From Enoplosus armatus (lineage: Eukaryota; Chordata; Actinopteri; Centrarchiformes; Enoplosidae): a stretch of 64,000 bases of DNA. Positions 51,480-62,516 of the stretch are shown piece after piece. The notes under the pieces were generated by a model, which saw nothing but the letters and a program-made list of their open reading frames with translations, did not search any database and had not been told where the DNA came from. The first letter of the stretch is position 1. Every line of letters starts with the position of its first letter. The DNA lies in assembly GCF_043641665.1 (NCBI RefSeq), contig NC_092190.1:19767548-19831547 (forward strand), read 5' to 3'. Position numbers and translations under genes: made by a program.

Positions 51480-52686
51480 CTGACAATCAATCAGACCATA
51501 AAGAATGAATTAGTAGACCTCATCAGATTCATCATATCATTGCAGAATAGAGACAAAAATGCACATCACAACAGTTAAAGTTCTCTCGCACACACATTTG
51601 CATGATGTTTCAATATTGCAGATATCCCAAACCTTTAATATTTTTTAAAATTCACTTTCGTTTTTTAACCCAGTGTGACTCCAGTCCCCGACGACGCTGC
51701 ACAGATTAAGCGAACATAGATAATGGAAGAAAACTTTAGAGAAGTGTCTTTCAAGGTAAATTATACCCAAAGCCAAAGCTCAGTTCTACTTAGAAATTAT
51801 AGATCTTAACATCTTTTCATATCAAGCTAGAAATACTACATAAAAAAAACACATATTCAAGCTATCTTATGGCAAAGAGATAAAAAAAAAAAAAGGACAG
51901 AAATGGCAAGTGTTTAATAGGAGAGACACAGGGAAATGATGAGGTTCAAGTCTACTCCTTCATATACTTCCTACAGCAATAAACTGAGGACTATGACACC
52001 ATTTAATTATGGTGGAATAATAAAGTGCTTGACATCGATTAGAAGAGCCAATGGCAATTAGACTCCCTGTTGTAGAAAGACGAGGAGGGCTACAAGTTGT
52101 CTAATAGGGTAAGTGTTGAGTTACAGTCTTGTTATACGTGATAACCAGCAGTAGGTTGAGGTAATTAATAACAGCCTCTTTACACAAAAGTTTGTTCTCT
52201 ACAACAGATAAAAGGTATACAGTAAAAGCATTCTGACCATCTGCTCTTCAGGATCAACTCAAGCTTGCTTTCAGAGAAATTAGGTTTCATTCAGAGAGAA
52301 TACTGTATGCTTTTTGGAATTTCTATTGAGAGACACATAAGCATAGGCTTCACATGAACATTTCACAACTGGGAACTCAGATGTTCAGAAGATAAAAAAC
52401 ACACGTTATCTTTGACACTCTCTGTTAATTATCTCAAAAATGTGATCGTATCAGACAGGTGGGACCCTACAGAGACAAGCATCACAACTCCTCTGACGGT
52501 AAGAGTGGTCCGAACGTTATCGGCCGGCATTCATTCTAAATAGTTTGATTGGTGGTCTCTATAAAGGCCGGTCAGAAGAGCCGATCAGATGACACAAAAC
52601 ACGTGAGATAATTTCTCTATGAGTCGTTAAAATGGCTTCACCGGTCTGTCAGCTCTACCAGGTGTCTGACAAAGACAATACATTTG

Positions 52687-52688
<2 letters not shown>

Positions 52689-52745
<57 letters not shown>
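52689..52745. repeat. (CA)n microsatellite at the start of duplication copy A
   Basis: 57 bp of pure CA; only about 14 bp are present at the same place in copy B. Confidence 0.95.
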
Positions 52746-52748
<3 letters not shown>

Positions 52749-53338
52749 TGATACCAGTAGCATGCATTGATGTAAAATTTGACAGCTTGTCTTCTTGTTG
52801 TTCAATCACACCAAATTCCCCTGGGTCTACCACACAGACATATGTTACATATTTTTACAGTATATCAAACTAAATAATCATGTATTGGTAGCATGTGGAG
52901 TAAGCTCACCTGTTCAATGAAAAAGGGTACAGCCGGTCTTTTAATTTTAAAATGTTTAACTCACGGTCGACAGAACCGGTCCAGCTAACTTAGTCTGATG
53001 CTCAAAGTGCGTATCCCTCTAGATAAGACCTCTGGTGGTAGTTACTGAATGAAGAGACACATTCGTAGGATGAATGCTAATGTAAATACTTTTATAAATT
53101 AAGTTATTGCATTGTCACTGTACTTTCACCTTGTTTACTATCCGTGCTAGCCAGACTCACAGTCCAAGCTTCAAACCAGCTTCAGGTCAAGCTTATTCCT
53201 CACACATGTGGCTGAGTGCACCAAGAAATGTCACTTGTTTTAATCAGAGAGGATGCACATTTAAGTTGTGAACAAAGTATCCATGCTAGCCAGTGTTAGC
53301 ATGTGTGTTATCTGAACGTTGTTTTTTACCTGCTGTCT
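52689..53338. repeat. Local direct duplication, copy A
   Basis: Begins at a 57-bp (CA)n tract and continues AGGTTGATACCAGTAGCATG. It matches copy B (54791-55428) for about 0.6 kb at roughly 95-97% by eye, in the same orientation and offset by about 2.06 kb. It ends TTTTTTACCTGCTGTCT. It lacks about 31 bp present in copy B near 55206-55236. The flanks do not match. Confidence 0.9.
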
Positions 53339-54790
53339 TGGTATTTGCAAGGTGTGTTCCAAGGAAATCCTTCGGGAAAGAACGCAACCAAAAAATTTCA
53401 ACCCTCTGAACCTCATCATTTGAAAGTTTGTCATGTCAAGGAATATGACGAGTTTTCAAAGCTAGCTAACACTAAAGCAGAGAGAGAGAGGGGGACCATT
53501 TAGCAACTCAATCGCCGCTCACTCAGCTGTCGGCAACAGAGACTCTAAGAGAGGGAGTGGGATATGTTGCACATGATGCCTGCAAATAAATAAACCGCTG
53601 TCAATTCATGATACTTTCTCATCTCGTAATTATAATACTTAATATACAATGTTGTTGTAAAAGTTACATAAATAAATAATGCTACACAATAAATAGAAGG
53701 ATTCAGAGACCCTGTGATCGGTGACCTGCCCCAAAGAGCACCCTTATCTGATAGTATGAGCTGCAATTTTGTCATTGCTAAATTATATTCAACCAACTCA
53801 CTATAACAGCAAAGTAACAGGGAGACAAATGAGTACTTCAATGTCACGCCTCTGCCAACTTTCCTATTAACAATGCTGCAGCAGGAAGCCATTATCTATG
53901 GCATGACACTGTTAAACTCAGAGATGAAAGCCTTCACTCTTTGTAAACACGTCTTCCGGTAACCATCAATGCCATATAACAGCAAGCCGCCTGAGTGGCT
54001 TTGCTGTTGTTTACTAATTTCCTGGGAATGTTTCTCATGCATTGTGCCTTTTTCACTGTTGATCATTTGACATGTATAGCATATGGATTTGTAAAAGTAG
54101 ACAACAACATCTGTAATGGAATAAAGTATTTCAATCAAGAGAAGAAAGCCTGCTATTAAGTCAGATAAAGATCATGTATCAAAGTAATTCATAATGAAAT
54201 GTCAAATGACCTAAAAGTTTAGAATTAGATCGTACACACATTCCAGAATTCAATATATTCAATACAGATCATGATGAGAAACCTGACCTTGAATTTAAAA
54301 AACAACAACAAACAGCTTAACAAACAGCATACAGTAACTTTCAGGAAATGTCAAACTTTCAAAGACATCTACGATCACCTCGCCTAGTACAGCAGCATCT
54401 GTACAGCCTTACAACTGCCTTGACACACTGCCATCACTAACTGAACATGACATAATAATGCTGATCCCCTCCGTTTCCCCTACTTTTCTGCTAAAGCCCA
54501 CTTTTACTCTTTTACTGCCAATTTCACAGGTCTTTTGACCTCGCTAACTGAGCAGTTGACTGGTCTGAGTACTGGGCGAGCTCATCCGGGGAGGGGGGCA
54601 ACGATGGCCGAGAGTGAAGGTATCAGGTATCAGTGAGCTCGTAAAATGTGTGTCACCGAGTCTGACTCAACACCCACCTGCCTCAACTGTCAGTCACTGC
54701 ACCCTGGCATTGCTCACTGACACAGACTACCTGGGTGTTAGTCAGATAGCTGTAGGGAAGGGGACAGGACCAAGCAGACAACAGAGAAAA

Positions 54791-55428
54791 CACACACACA
54801 CACAGGTTGATACCAGAAGCATGCATTGATGTAAAATTTGACAGCTTGTCTTCTTGTTGTTCAATCACACCATATTCCCCTGGGTCTACCACACAGACAT
54901 ATGTTACATATCTTTACAGTATATCAAACTAAATAATCATGTATTGGTAGCATGTGGAGTAAGCTCACCTGTTCAATGAAAAAGGGTACAGCCGGTCTTT
55001 TAATTTTAAAATGTTTAACTCACGGTCGACAACACCGGTCCAGCTAACTTAGTCTGAGACTCAAAGTGCGTATCCCTCTAGATAAGACCTCTGGTGGTAG
55101 TTACTGAATGAAGAGACACCTTCGTAGGATGAATGCTAATGTAAATACTTTTATAAGTTAAGTTATTGCATCGTCACTGTACTTTCACCTCGTTTAGTAT
55201 CCGTGATAACAAACCGCTAACACTGCTAATCACAGCTAGCCAGACTCACAGTCCAAGCTTCAAACCAGCCTCAGGTCAGGCTTATTCCTCACACATGTGG
55301 CAGAGTGCACCAAGAAATGTCACTTGTTTTAATCAGAGAGGACGCACATTTAAGTTGTGAACAAAGTATCCATGCTAGCCAGTGTTAGCTTGTGTGTTAT
55401 CTGAGCGTTGTTTTTTTACCTGCTGTCT
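54791..55428. repeat. Local direct duplication, copy B
   Basis: Partner of copy A. It starts at a short CA run and ends within TTTTTTTACCTGCTGTCT, the presumptive UBE2F 5'UTR donor on the minus strand. It carries an extra segment of about 31 bp (AACAAACCGCTAACACTGCT inside it). Confidence 0.9.
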
Positions 55429-55620
55429 CAGAGCTAGCGCTCCGTGCTACACCATAATCAGCTGCCCTCCTCTGTTCAAGCCGCTGTCTGCAACTCCAAC
55501 CGGAGGTTATAGCAGGCACGTCCGACTGCAAGTAACTTCTTAAATTATTATTTGTGGGCTTGGAGTGGGTATAAACTGATTGGAGAATCAGCTGTCAGAA
55601 CTTCGTTCCGGTATCATGGG
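55420..55620 (-). other. ube2f: Probable UBE2F 5'UTR exon 1
   Basis: On the minus strand the segment ends GACAGCAG|GTAAAA, a good donor. It is richer in CpG than its surroundings and lies upstream of coding exon 1, which itself begins with an AG acceptor. Reading back from coding exon 1, an in-frame TAG (55447-55449) occurs with no later ATG. The 5' end is unresolved. Confidence 0.45.
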
Positions 55621-55740
55621 CAACGGAAGCGCAGTGAGTACCGTTCGTTATTGTTGTCCGTGTGGATTTTGCGGCAGATAAACAGTTCCGCAGTAGACGA
55701 GTTCTAGTCGGTTCTAGTCGGTTCGGGTTTGAAAATTAAC
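55500..55740 (-). promoter_or_regulatory. ube2f: Probable UBE2F promoter, CpG-enriched
   Basis: CpGs cluster (CCGGAGG, CACGTCCG, CGTTCCGG, AACGGAAGCGC, CGTTCG, GCGGC), unlike the CpG-poor neighbourhood. CGGAAG-type ETS-like motifs occur on both strands near 55605-55632, as in many TATA-less housekeeping promoters. A 10-bp direct repeat (GTTCTAGTCG twice) lies at 55701-55720. Strand assignment rests on UBE2F being the only gene starting here. Confidence 0.4.
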
Positions 55741-56329
55741 ATACAGTCATTAAGTTGCCGGTACTGAGTGTATATGTTTTATTGTCGTGTTGTAGCATAC
55801 ATTTATATCCTTATTTATATGATTTATTTCCAATTATTACACTGTCTAACTTACACATAGAACCTATAGGCTACTTCACATTGGCAATCTTTTTTAACAT
55901 ACAATTTTCATTTTTTAAATCAAATTTCAAAATGAGCTCTCTACAATCAAAAGGGATGAGAGAAAGTATTTGCATAATAAAGAGCAGTATTTATGCTGTA
56001 TGTTTGTCCTGTTCCTTGTGAGTGTGCTATTCTGCCCCATTATAGAACCGGGTTCAAGGTGATAAATCTGACCAGCAGTTGTAAAACTTTTTTATGCTCC
56101 ACTGTCTTATTTAATTTACTATTGTTTCATTTATTTATTTATGTATTTTGTTTTGCCAATTTCCCCCAAATTAACAAAATGAACACCTTCCAAGATTCAT
56201 AATAGAACTACAGCAAATTTAAGTCAGTCGAACATCAGTGCCATTCAAAAAAAGAATCAAACATTTACAATAGCTCTAGCATAAAGGTTAGCATCCACAT
56301 GATGATACCTCCTGTCTGCCTGTCCTGTA

Positions 56330-56356
56330 AACACACACACACACACACACACACAC
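56330..56356. repeat. (CA)n microsatellite
   Basis: About 13 pure CA units. Confidence 0.95.
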
Positions 56357-57780
56357 GTACATACGCACATGCCTTGAAAAGAGCACCATTTATAAAATGG
56401 AAAGCTGAGACACTGTTTGACAGAACAGCTCATTCACCTCTTGGAGCAAACCCCATTCACCCTAAAGTATTTGGACAAAAACTGTGATTCACTCAGCCAG
56501 TTGTTATGGACCCAGGGCCACAGGGGCTGTCACTGTAAACAAGAACATGTTCTTGACTGACCTGCCTGGTTAGATGAAGGTTTTAAAAAAGAGAGAGTCT
56601 ATTAATCTTGGAACGGGTGATTATATTGTATTTCATCTAGATCTGTTTAGACAGGTGTTGGCCATCAGGCTTTCTGTGATGCTCATACGCCAAAGGATTT
56701 GCCCCCTTGACAGTGTTATGTTCATTCACTCCTTTCACATGGTGTGCAAACACATTGCTTTTGTTATTCAATGGATGTCGACTGAGGACAAAGCATACAT
56801 GTACATCTGTATTTATTTATGGGAGTAGTGTTACTATGTTGTAGAGTTGGACAAAATGGAAGAGAACTGCCGAATAAACTCTTTAACGTTATGCAGATTA
56901 ACATCCAAACAATGAAAAGCTAAAAATCAGCATCAAGCGAGGAGAGGCAAAGCCTTGTCAGGAGGAAGAGATGAAGAACAGAAGGTCAGATGGGATCAAG
57001 AAAAATAAAACTTTCTACCCTCTCCTCAAATTACCCATAAAAGAGCCAATCTAGCACACAAGATGAAGGCATTCACTTTGAAATCATATATTTCTGTCAC
57101 TTCTGTGTCTTGGAGCTCAACAACAGCCGAAAGAGGGGGATAAAAAAAAACGTGTGTCGTGCTTTTCTACACAAAGGGAGCAATAAACTGACGGAGGATG
57201 CACCTAAAGGAATTTTAGACTTCTGTTTATCTTCTCGAACAGCACTTGAAAAATTAAAAGGTTGAATTAGCTTATGTCAATTTTGATGTCTGCTGCCCAA
57301 CGGGGACTTTGAAAATGTTCACCTAAAGTCATAAAACATGTTACACAAATATTAGGATTTGTTGGTGCTGCTATGTTGTGTACAACCCAGGGTTGGGGTT
57401 GTCTTGAGGGCAATTAGCTGGTCTCCTGCTTTCATCTTCACCTCCCATCATTCAGCTTATTACACTGATGGAAGAGGTCATGCACATTTTGTTTACACAC
57501 TACAATGCATATGCTATTCTGTGTACTCACTTGATTTAACATCATATTGCTGTTGGCATTTTAAGCCTATTTGTTGCCTTATTGTAAATAGGTGACCTTA
57601 ATATTAATGTATAGCAAAACCAATCAGTTAACCGTTTTCTTTTTTTCCTGCAAATCATAAAGACACGAGCTTTAAATCATTTTTAGCAGGTGTTTGAAAA
57701 TAAGACATTTACTTTATTACTCACGACCTAATGATGATTCTTCAGGCAGTAAAGAGCATTATTTAAACAAGAGTCTACAG

Positions 57781-58060
57781 CCATGCTAGCAGCTCTGTGA
57801 GGCTGCACTCAGGCACAGCGGTGCTTTGAGCTAAATGCTAACATACTTATAATGACAGTGCTAACATGCTGATGTTTAGCAGGTACAATGTTTACCATGT
57901 TCACTCTCTGAGTTTAGCTTGTTAGCATGCTAACAGTTGCTCATTAGTAACAAAGTACAGCTGAGGCTGGTGGGAATGTTGTTAGTTTTGCGGGAATTTG
58001 GTCACAAATCAAAGTAATGGACAAATTTAAAGTTTGACCTGATTCTGATTCTGTCATTCT
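57781..58060. repeat. Dispersed 'TGCTAACATG' repeat, copy 2
   Basis: Starts CCATGCTAGCAGCTCTGTGA and contains GCTAACATGCTGATGTTTAG, GTTAGCATGCTAACAG and GTACAGCTGAGGCTGGTGGG. It shares its middle part with 14158-14350, in the same orientation, and is cut off on the right. Confidence 0.8.
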
Positions 58061-58690
58061 TATTTGAATAGTTCCCACGAAGAACTGAACTGTCACTTTA
58101 ATCCATCAAAACAATCCTTGTATTTCCTTAAATAATAACTGTTATACCACCAGTTACTCTGTATGTACATAAAAGTTACATCTGGCTGTCAATTTAGATC
58201 AGCCTGTGACTGTGACTGTGCAGCAGTGACAGTCGCCTCAGTGGCTGTAATCTTAATCATGTAAAAACAAAGCTTCACATCGGGGGCTTTGCTCTCCCTG
58301 CTGGACCACATGACCCAGATGTGAGCATATTGCCTCCTCAGTTTAAGGGAAATAAACTTCTCTGCAATAACATGACTAATGCACATGTCAAAATAATAAT
58401 AATATACAACCACTATTAAATATGGTTTCATTTGAACATTACTCTCAGTAGTCAAGTAGGGCTTTTAGTTTTAGCACAGATCCAGTGAGGAGACGGAAAC
58501 ATCTGTACAGCAGTCACACAAGACATGCTCACTGTTTGACAGAACAGCTCGTGTGGTTTGAAGTCAGTCCAACTCACGCTGCTCTGTTCGAACACAACAA
58601 AAGAACACTGAAAGTGTGAGTTACTAACTCAGCCTGGCATCAGTGACATAAAGAGGTGGAGTCCATTTTCTTCTGTCACAGTGAAAAAAG

Positions 58691-58699
<9 letters not shown>

Positions 58700-58736
<37 letters not shown>
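58700..58736. repeat. (TC)n-(AC)n compound microsatellite
   Basis: A short TC tract passes directly into about 18 AC units. Confidence 0.95.
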
Positions 58737-58738
<2 letters not shown>

Positions 58739-60817
58739 AACACACTTAACATCTAAAAATGATCTTCAGCAGTATAATAACTTCTGCTTGATCAGTGAAA
58801 TCCTCCTTGATTTGAATATGGGGGGAGGAGGAAAGATGTTTCTTGTGACACAATGAGCACAAGGACTATGCAAATGAGTTTCAGTGCATATTTGTACATT
58901 CAAATATCAAATACGTGACTGTGACTATGTGTGTGACTCCTGTTTTATAACACTGCATATACATACTGTAATGTACTCTTTATAAACCTATGAGGATGAT
59001 GACCTATGTTTTTTTGTGTGTGTGTGTGTGGTCATGAATAAAACAGATCACTTGAAGCTGAGTTTTGCGAGCAGCTCCATGACAGGAGGTAATGTTTTCT
59101 ATCAGTGATCTTCCAGACAATAGCACAATGTTTGTAAGAGATCTGAGCGGGACTTTGAGCTCACGCAGCAGCAGCAACAGGCTCAGATTTGCCAGATGGT
59201 GCCATGTTTTCTCAAATGAAAACTTGGAACAGTTGCTCATAGCCTCACTCCCCATTTGTAATGAATCGCCATTAAAGTTAAAGCAGCCATTTAAGGCATT
59301 TTAAGATTTCACATTCTTGTCTAATAACATGCTTTACATTTTACTTGTAACAGAGGATTGTGTTAGGATCATAATTGTGACGAAGATGATGTATTAGTCC
59401 ATCACTGTAGAAAAGACAAAGACAGGTAAAGGTAAAGACAAAGACACGGATTAATTTGACTAGAAAACTGTAATGATTAAAACATTTCTCTGGAACATTC
59501 AAGGGTTTGTCCTGTGAGGCACATAACACAGTGGAACTGAAGTTGCTCCTTGGTGCTCAGCGACAGATACAACGTTAGCTCTTTTATACCAATATATGGT
59601 GCGCCGCACTGCATGCAGGTCATTAGAACAATCACACAGATAGTAAGAAATAGTGTGATAGCTATAACCACAAAATGACCCTATCTGATCAGTGATACTG
59701 TCTATTTCACCTAAGAAATTACAACACACTTACAGGGAATTGCAGCAGAGGAGGGTCAAAGTTGGAAACCGAAATAGCTCAAAGCCAAAAGATAAAAACT
59801 GACAACTTGCTGCCCCTGTGCAACCAGGTGCAGACAACACAAACATGCCCACTCAGAGCACCTACATCAGAAGAGTCAGGTCATGGCCTCAAGTTATGCC
59901 AGTGGCTACTAATAGCACACAAGGACTGAAGGCTCAACACTTCTGCACTGCCAACCCCAAAATGTGTTTGTAACAAACGTCTCCAGCACAGTGAGAGGGC
60001 ATCTGGCATGTTTCTGTTTGTGAGAGAGTGGATAAAGGGAAAAAAAAGTGCAGGATTCTGTCACAGCAGATCCTCCAGTGGTGGAAAGAAGTTGCTGAGA
60101 GCATTTTTCACACATGTGATGTGAAAACAGAGCGTGGTGCCACGACAATGGGCATGACCAGCATCACAAATGCGACTAATGACGACGGAGAATCACAGGA
60201 ATCACAACTTAAATTAAATATTTCTGCAGAGGAAGATGTCATACATCAGGAGTATTCTGAGGCTGTGCTAACTGTGACAAAACTCATAGGTCAAACAAAT
60301 CCACAGTAAGCTGCAATGTCATATAAAAAGACAATAGCTGTCCCAGAGAAGCTGTAGAGGCGTCAAAGGCTTTGTGGACAAAGTTGTGAATACAACGTCT
60401 GTGAGAAAAAAGAAAAAGGGATGAAGAAAAATACAAATCCAGGCCCAAATTTAGACCCAACACAGCTACTGATCTGCTCAATGAGAGATGGGTTTGTAAA
60501 CAGAGTCAAATGAAAAGTGAAATTATTTCATTAAAAGTTTCTCAGTGAGCCACAAACGCCATAACAAACCTTTTTTCTTGTGGCCCGGATCAGATAATAT
60601 CATCATGTAACCAGAGAAAAAGCCTATTGTAGCTGATGTTTCCAGATCAGTTTTGGGCCAGCGTCATAGGTGGAACTAAATCTGACAGGAGGTGGGACTT
60701 TCCTCCAAATACAGAGATACTGTAGGTCACTGAGGGATGACTGCATGTTTTCCACTCTCTGGTGTCTTCCAGCAAACACAGAGTGAGGTTAGTGGTAGTG
60801 TCAGTATTGTATAGAAA

Positions 60818-60839
60818 GATATATATATATATATATATA
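60818..60839. repeat. (AT)n microsatellite
   Basis: About 11 AT units, self-complementary. Confidence 0.9.
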
Positions 60840-61284
60840 GCATGGCATGATTGTGATATACAATATCATTTTTATGTGTAAAAATTAAGATTTCTACACT
60901 CAAAACACATGAAGAGCCCTTAAAATATGATGCTTTCTTATAAATTAAACTACCCTACTGTTTATACAAGTAGAGTTGAAACGATTAGTCAATTAATCAC
61001 TTCATTAAATTAAGTCAAATGAAGTGCCAATAAACACTTCAGATCAAATGCCTCCCTCTAGTGGTATTTTGTGATACAAACCTCTACACATGCTGCACCT
61101 GCACACCGTTAACAGCGAGTAAGTCACTCGTTTGACGGACTAATTTCAGCAGATCATTTACAATATTCAAGTGTAGCTACTATATTCACTTCACACAAAG
61201 ATTTTCTGTGTATTTTACCAAATCACTACAACACAAATCTGCACAGTATCAGTGTTTGTTTTTTTTCCACGGTGTTTGCCGTAA

Positions 61285-61435
61285 CCTTAAAGAAATAGTT
61301 TCCTACTTTCTTGCTGAGATTTAGATGTGACGATTGATACCACTCTACATGAAAATGATATTGATCTTCTTATCTAACTCTCAGCAAGAAAGTGAATAAC
61401 AATATTCCTCAAAATGTCAAACTATTCCTTTTAAA
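61285..61435. mobile_element. Foldback (MITE-like) element
   Basis: Inner arms ACTTTCTTGCTGAGA (61305-61319) and 61379-61393 are exact reverse complements. Pairing extends inward (12 of 14) and resumes outside, with CCTTAAAGAAATAGTTT at 61285 against AAACTATTCCTTTTAA ending near 61434. TTTCTTGCTGAGAGTTAGAT and AAATAGTTTGACATTTT-type words are familiar from percomorph dispersed repeats. Confidence 0.65.
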
Positions 61436-61606
61436 AAAGTGGAATTTGCTGGCAAAACAGAGTTCAAGCATCTAACACACTAACTTGTCCCATATTTTAG
61501 AGGTCAAAAAGAAAACATTCACAGAGAAAAGTTGTGGGGTTAGCACAAGTTGCCGTGTCCGTGACTACATTCATGACTTTGTTAAAACTGTGAGTGCTGG
61601 CAGGAG

Positions 61607-61703
61607 TCAGGCTTCCTGAGGTTTGCAGGCCAGAAGGTAGAAATACTTCACAGCCACCACCACCTCTGTCTCCGCAGAGGTCACCCTCATTGCACACATC
61701 AAC
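61607..61703 (-). CDS. Methyltransferase last coding exon
   Basis: Completes an Arg codon (AG|G), then encodes LMCAMRVTSAETEVVVA then VKYFYLLACKPQEA and TGA. The acceptor CTCCCCAG is strong. The sequence ends in a hydrophobic beta-strand typical of the family. Confidence 0.8.
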
Positions 61704-62516
61704 CTGGGGAGAGGAACACAGGAGACGGAGCATGTTTTTGTTCATTTGCAAATTGGCCACAACACGGTACACTGAATGTAGGGAAACATTTAACTATGAA
61801 TACAAATCATCAAATCATCAAGTCTGCACTGCTCATGATCAAGTATTGTTGGGTGAGTGTGATATGCACATATATGTTTACTGTACTGTATGTATGCTAC
61901 CATTAGGCATTTACCTTTGAGAGATGTCCTGGGAGAGTCTGCTGGCTGTCTGCGGGTCGTCTCTCTGCAGAGCCTGATAGCTGGAGAAAGACTCCACCAG
62001 CCCCATGTAGCTGGACAGAGGCATGGGCCTTTTCACCCGCACGCACTCTTGCCTGTAATACAGACACACACTGTCAATATGTACCTACTGTACACGTGCA
62101 TGTCAATCATATACATTTTTTTTCCTGAACCAAACATGGAGCTTGCTATAGCAAATTCAGTAGAATAACTTATTTGATATGACAGTGTTATACTCCACAA
62201 TCTTGAAAGGGAGGGAGGAAGAAATCTCTTTAATTAGTCCCAGTAAAAATTGGATTGACTGACGACAACAATGACAAAATAACAATGACGAAGAAATAGC
62301 CATATTACAGAATGTCTGATGGCTGATAGCAGTGGGTAATGAAAATCTTCACATCTGTGACCTATGAATCTGATCAAGATTACTGACCAAGCAAACACAT
62401 GCTGTCACTCACCACTCCTTGTCAGGGTAAGGGATGGATTCATAGGCCTCCCGGTATAACTCAATAGAGCTGGGACCAAGGTGGGGACTGCGGTACGGTT
62501 GCAAGGCTGCATAAAA
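61607..62516 (-). CDS. Class I SAM-dependent methyltransferase, C-terminal part (three last exons)
   Basis: Exons in transcript order are 62516-62413, 62052-61915 and 61703-61607 (stop TGA at 61607-61609). All three carry AG acceptors and the first two GT donors, with matching phases. They give about 112 residues: FYAALQPYRSPHLGPSSIEL..., then PDKEWQECVRVKRPMPLSSYM..., then ETEVVVAVKYFYLLACKP. The pattern Y-AL-PYRS, V-RPM-LSSYMGLV-SFS-YQ and a hydrophobic strand ending near the C-terminus fits the C-terminal cap of TMT1/DDB_G0268948-like methyltransferases found in fish gene families. The SAM-binding motifs would be in exons beyond the right edge, so the catalytic call rests on the C-terminus. 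Substrate unknown. Confidence 0.75.
61704..61914. other. Methyltransferase last intron (211 nt)
   Basis: GT donor at 61914-61913 and AG acceptor at 61705-61704; no other signal. Confidence 0.8.
61915..62052 (-). CDS. Methyltransferase penultimate exon
   Basis: 138 nt. One base completes Trp, then QECVRVKRPMPLSSYMGL, VESFSSYQALQRDDPQTA and SRLSQDISQ, plus two bases of Arg. Acceptor ATTACAG, donor GTAAAT. It carries the diagnostic RPMPLSSYMGL motif. Confidence 0.82.
62053..62412. other. Methyltransferase intron (360 nt)
   Basis: Donor GTGAGT and acceptor AG; no other feature seen. Confidence 0.8.
62413..62516 (-). CDS. Methyltransferase third-last exon
   Basis: 104 nt, 34 codons plus TG of a split Trp: FYAALQPYRSPHLGPSS then IELYREAYESIPYPDKE. 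The acceptor ATCAG is AT-rich and the donor GTGAGT is good. Confidence 0.78.

Larger units (their letters stand above)
51480..55419. other. ube2f: UBE2F first intron (inferred, 3.9 kb)
   Basis: Lies between the inferred 5'UTR exon and coding exon 1. It contains both copies of a local duplication (52689-53338 and 54791-55428; the second overlaps the 5'UTR exon by a few bases) and a (CA)n tract. No coding exon is seen. Confidence 0.55.
55741..61606. other. Intergenic DNA between UBE2F and the methyltransferase gene
   Basis: No exon is recognised. It holds (CA)n at 56330-56356 and 58700-58736, a dispersed repeat at 57781-58060, (AT)n at 60818-60839 and a foldback element at 61285-61435. The methyltransferase 3'UTR must occupy the right end, but I found no clear AATAAA on the minus strand close to its stop. 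Confidence 0.65.

Noticed and set aside
52627..54892. Similar minus-strand ORFs in both duplication copies (MVDPGE..., about 30 shared codons)
   Set aside because: Shared only because the DNA is duplicated. They run into the CA tract, the differences change amino acids, and no family is recognised.
60028..60309. 93-codon plus-strand ORF rich in Glu, Thr and Lys
   Set aside because: No recognisable domain, single frame, no promoter or poly(A) context. Length is compatible with chance in a window this size.
61594..62168. ORFs on the plus strand across the methyltransferase exons
   Set aside because: They are antisense shadows of exons whose minus-strand frames join correctly through splice sites.
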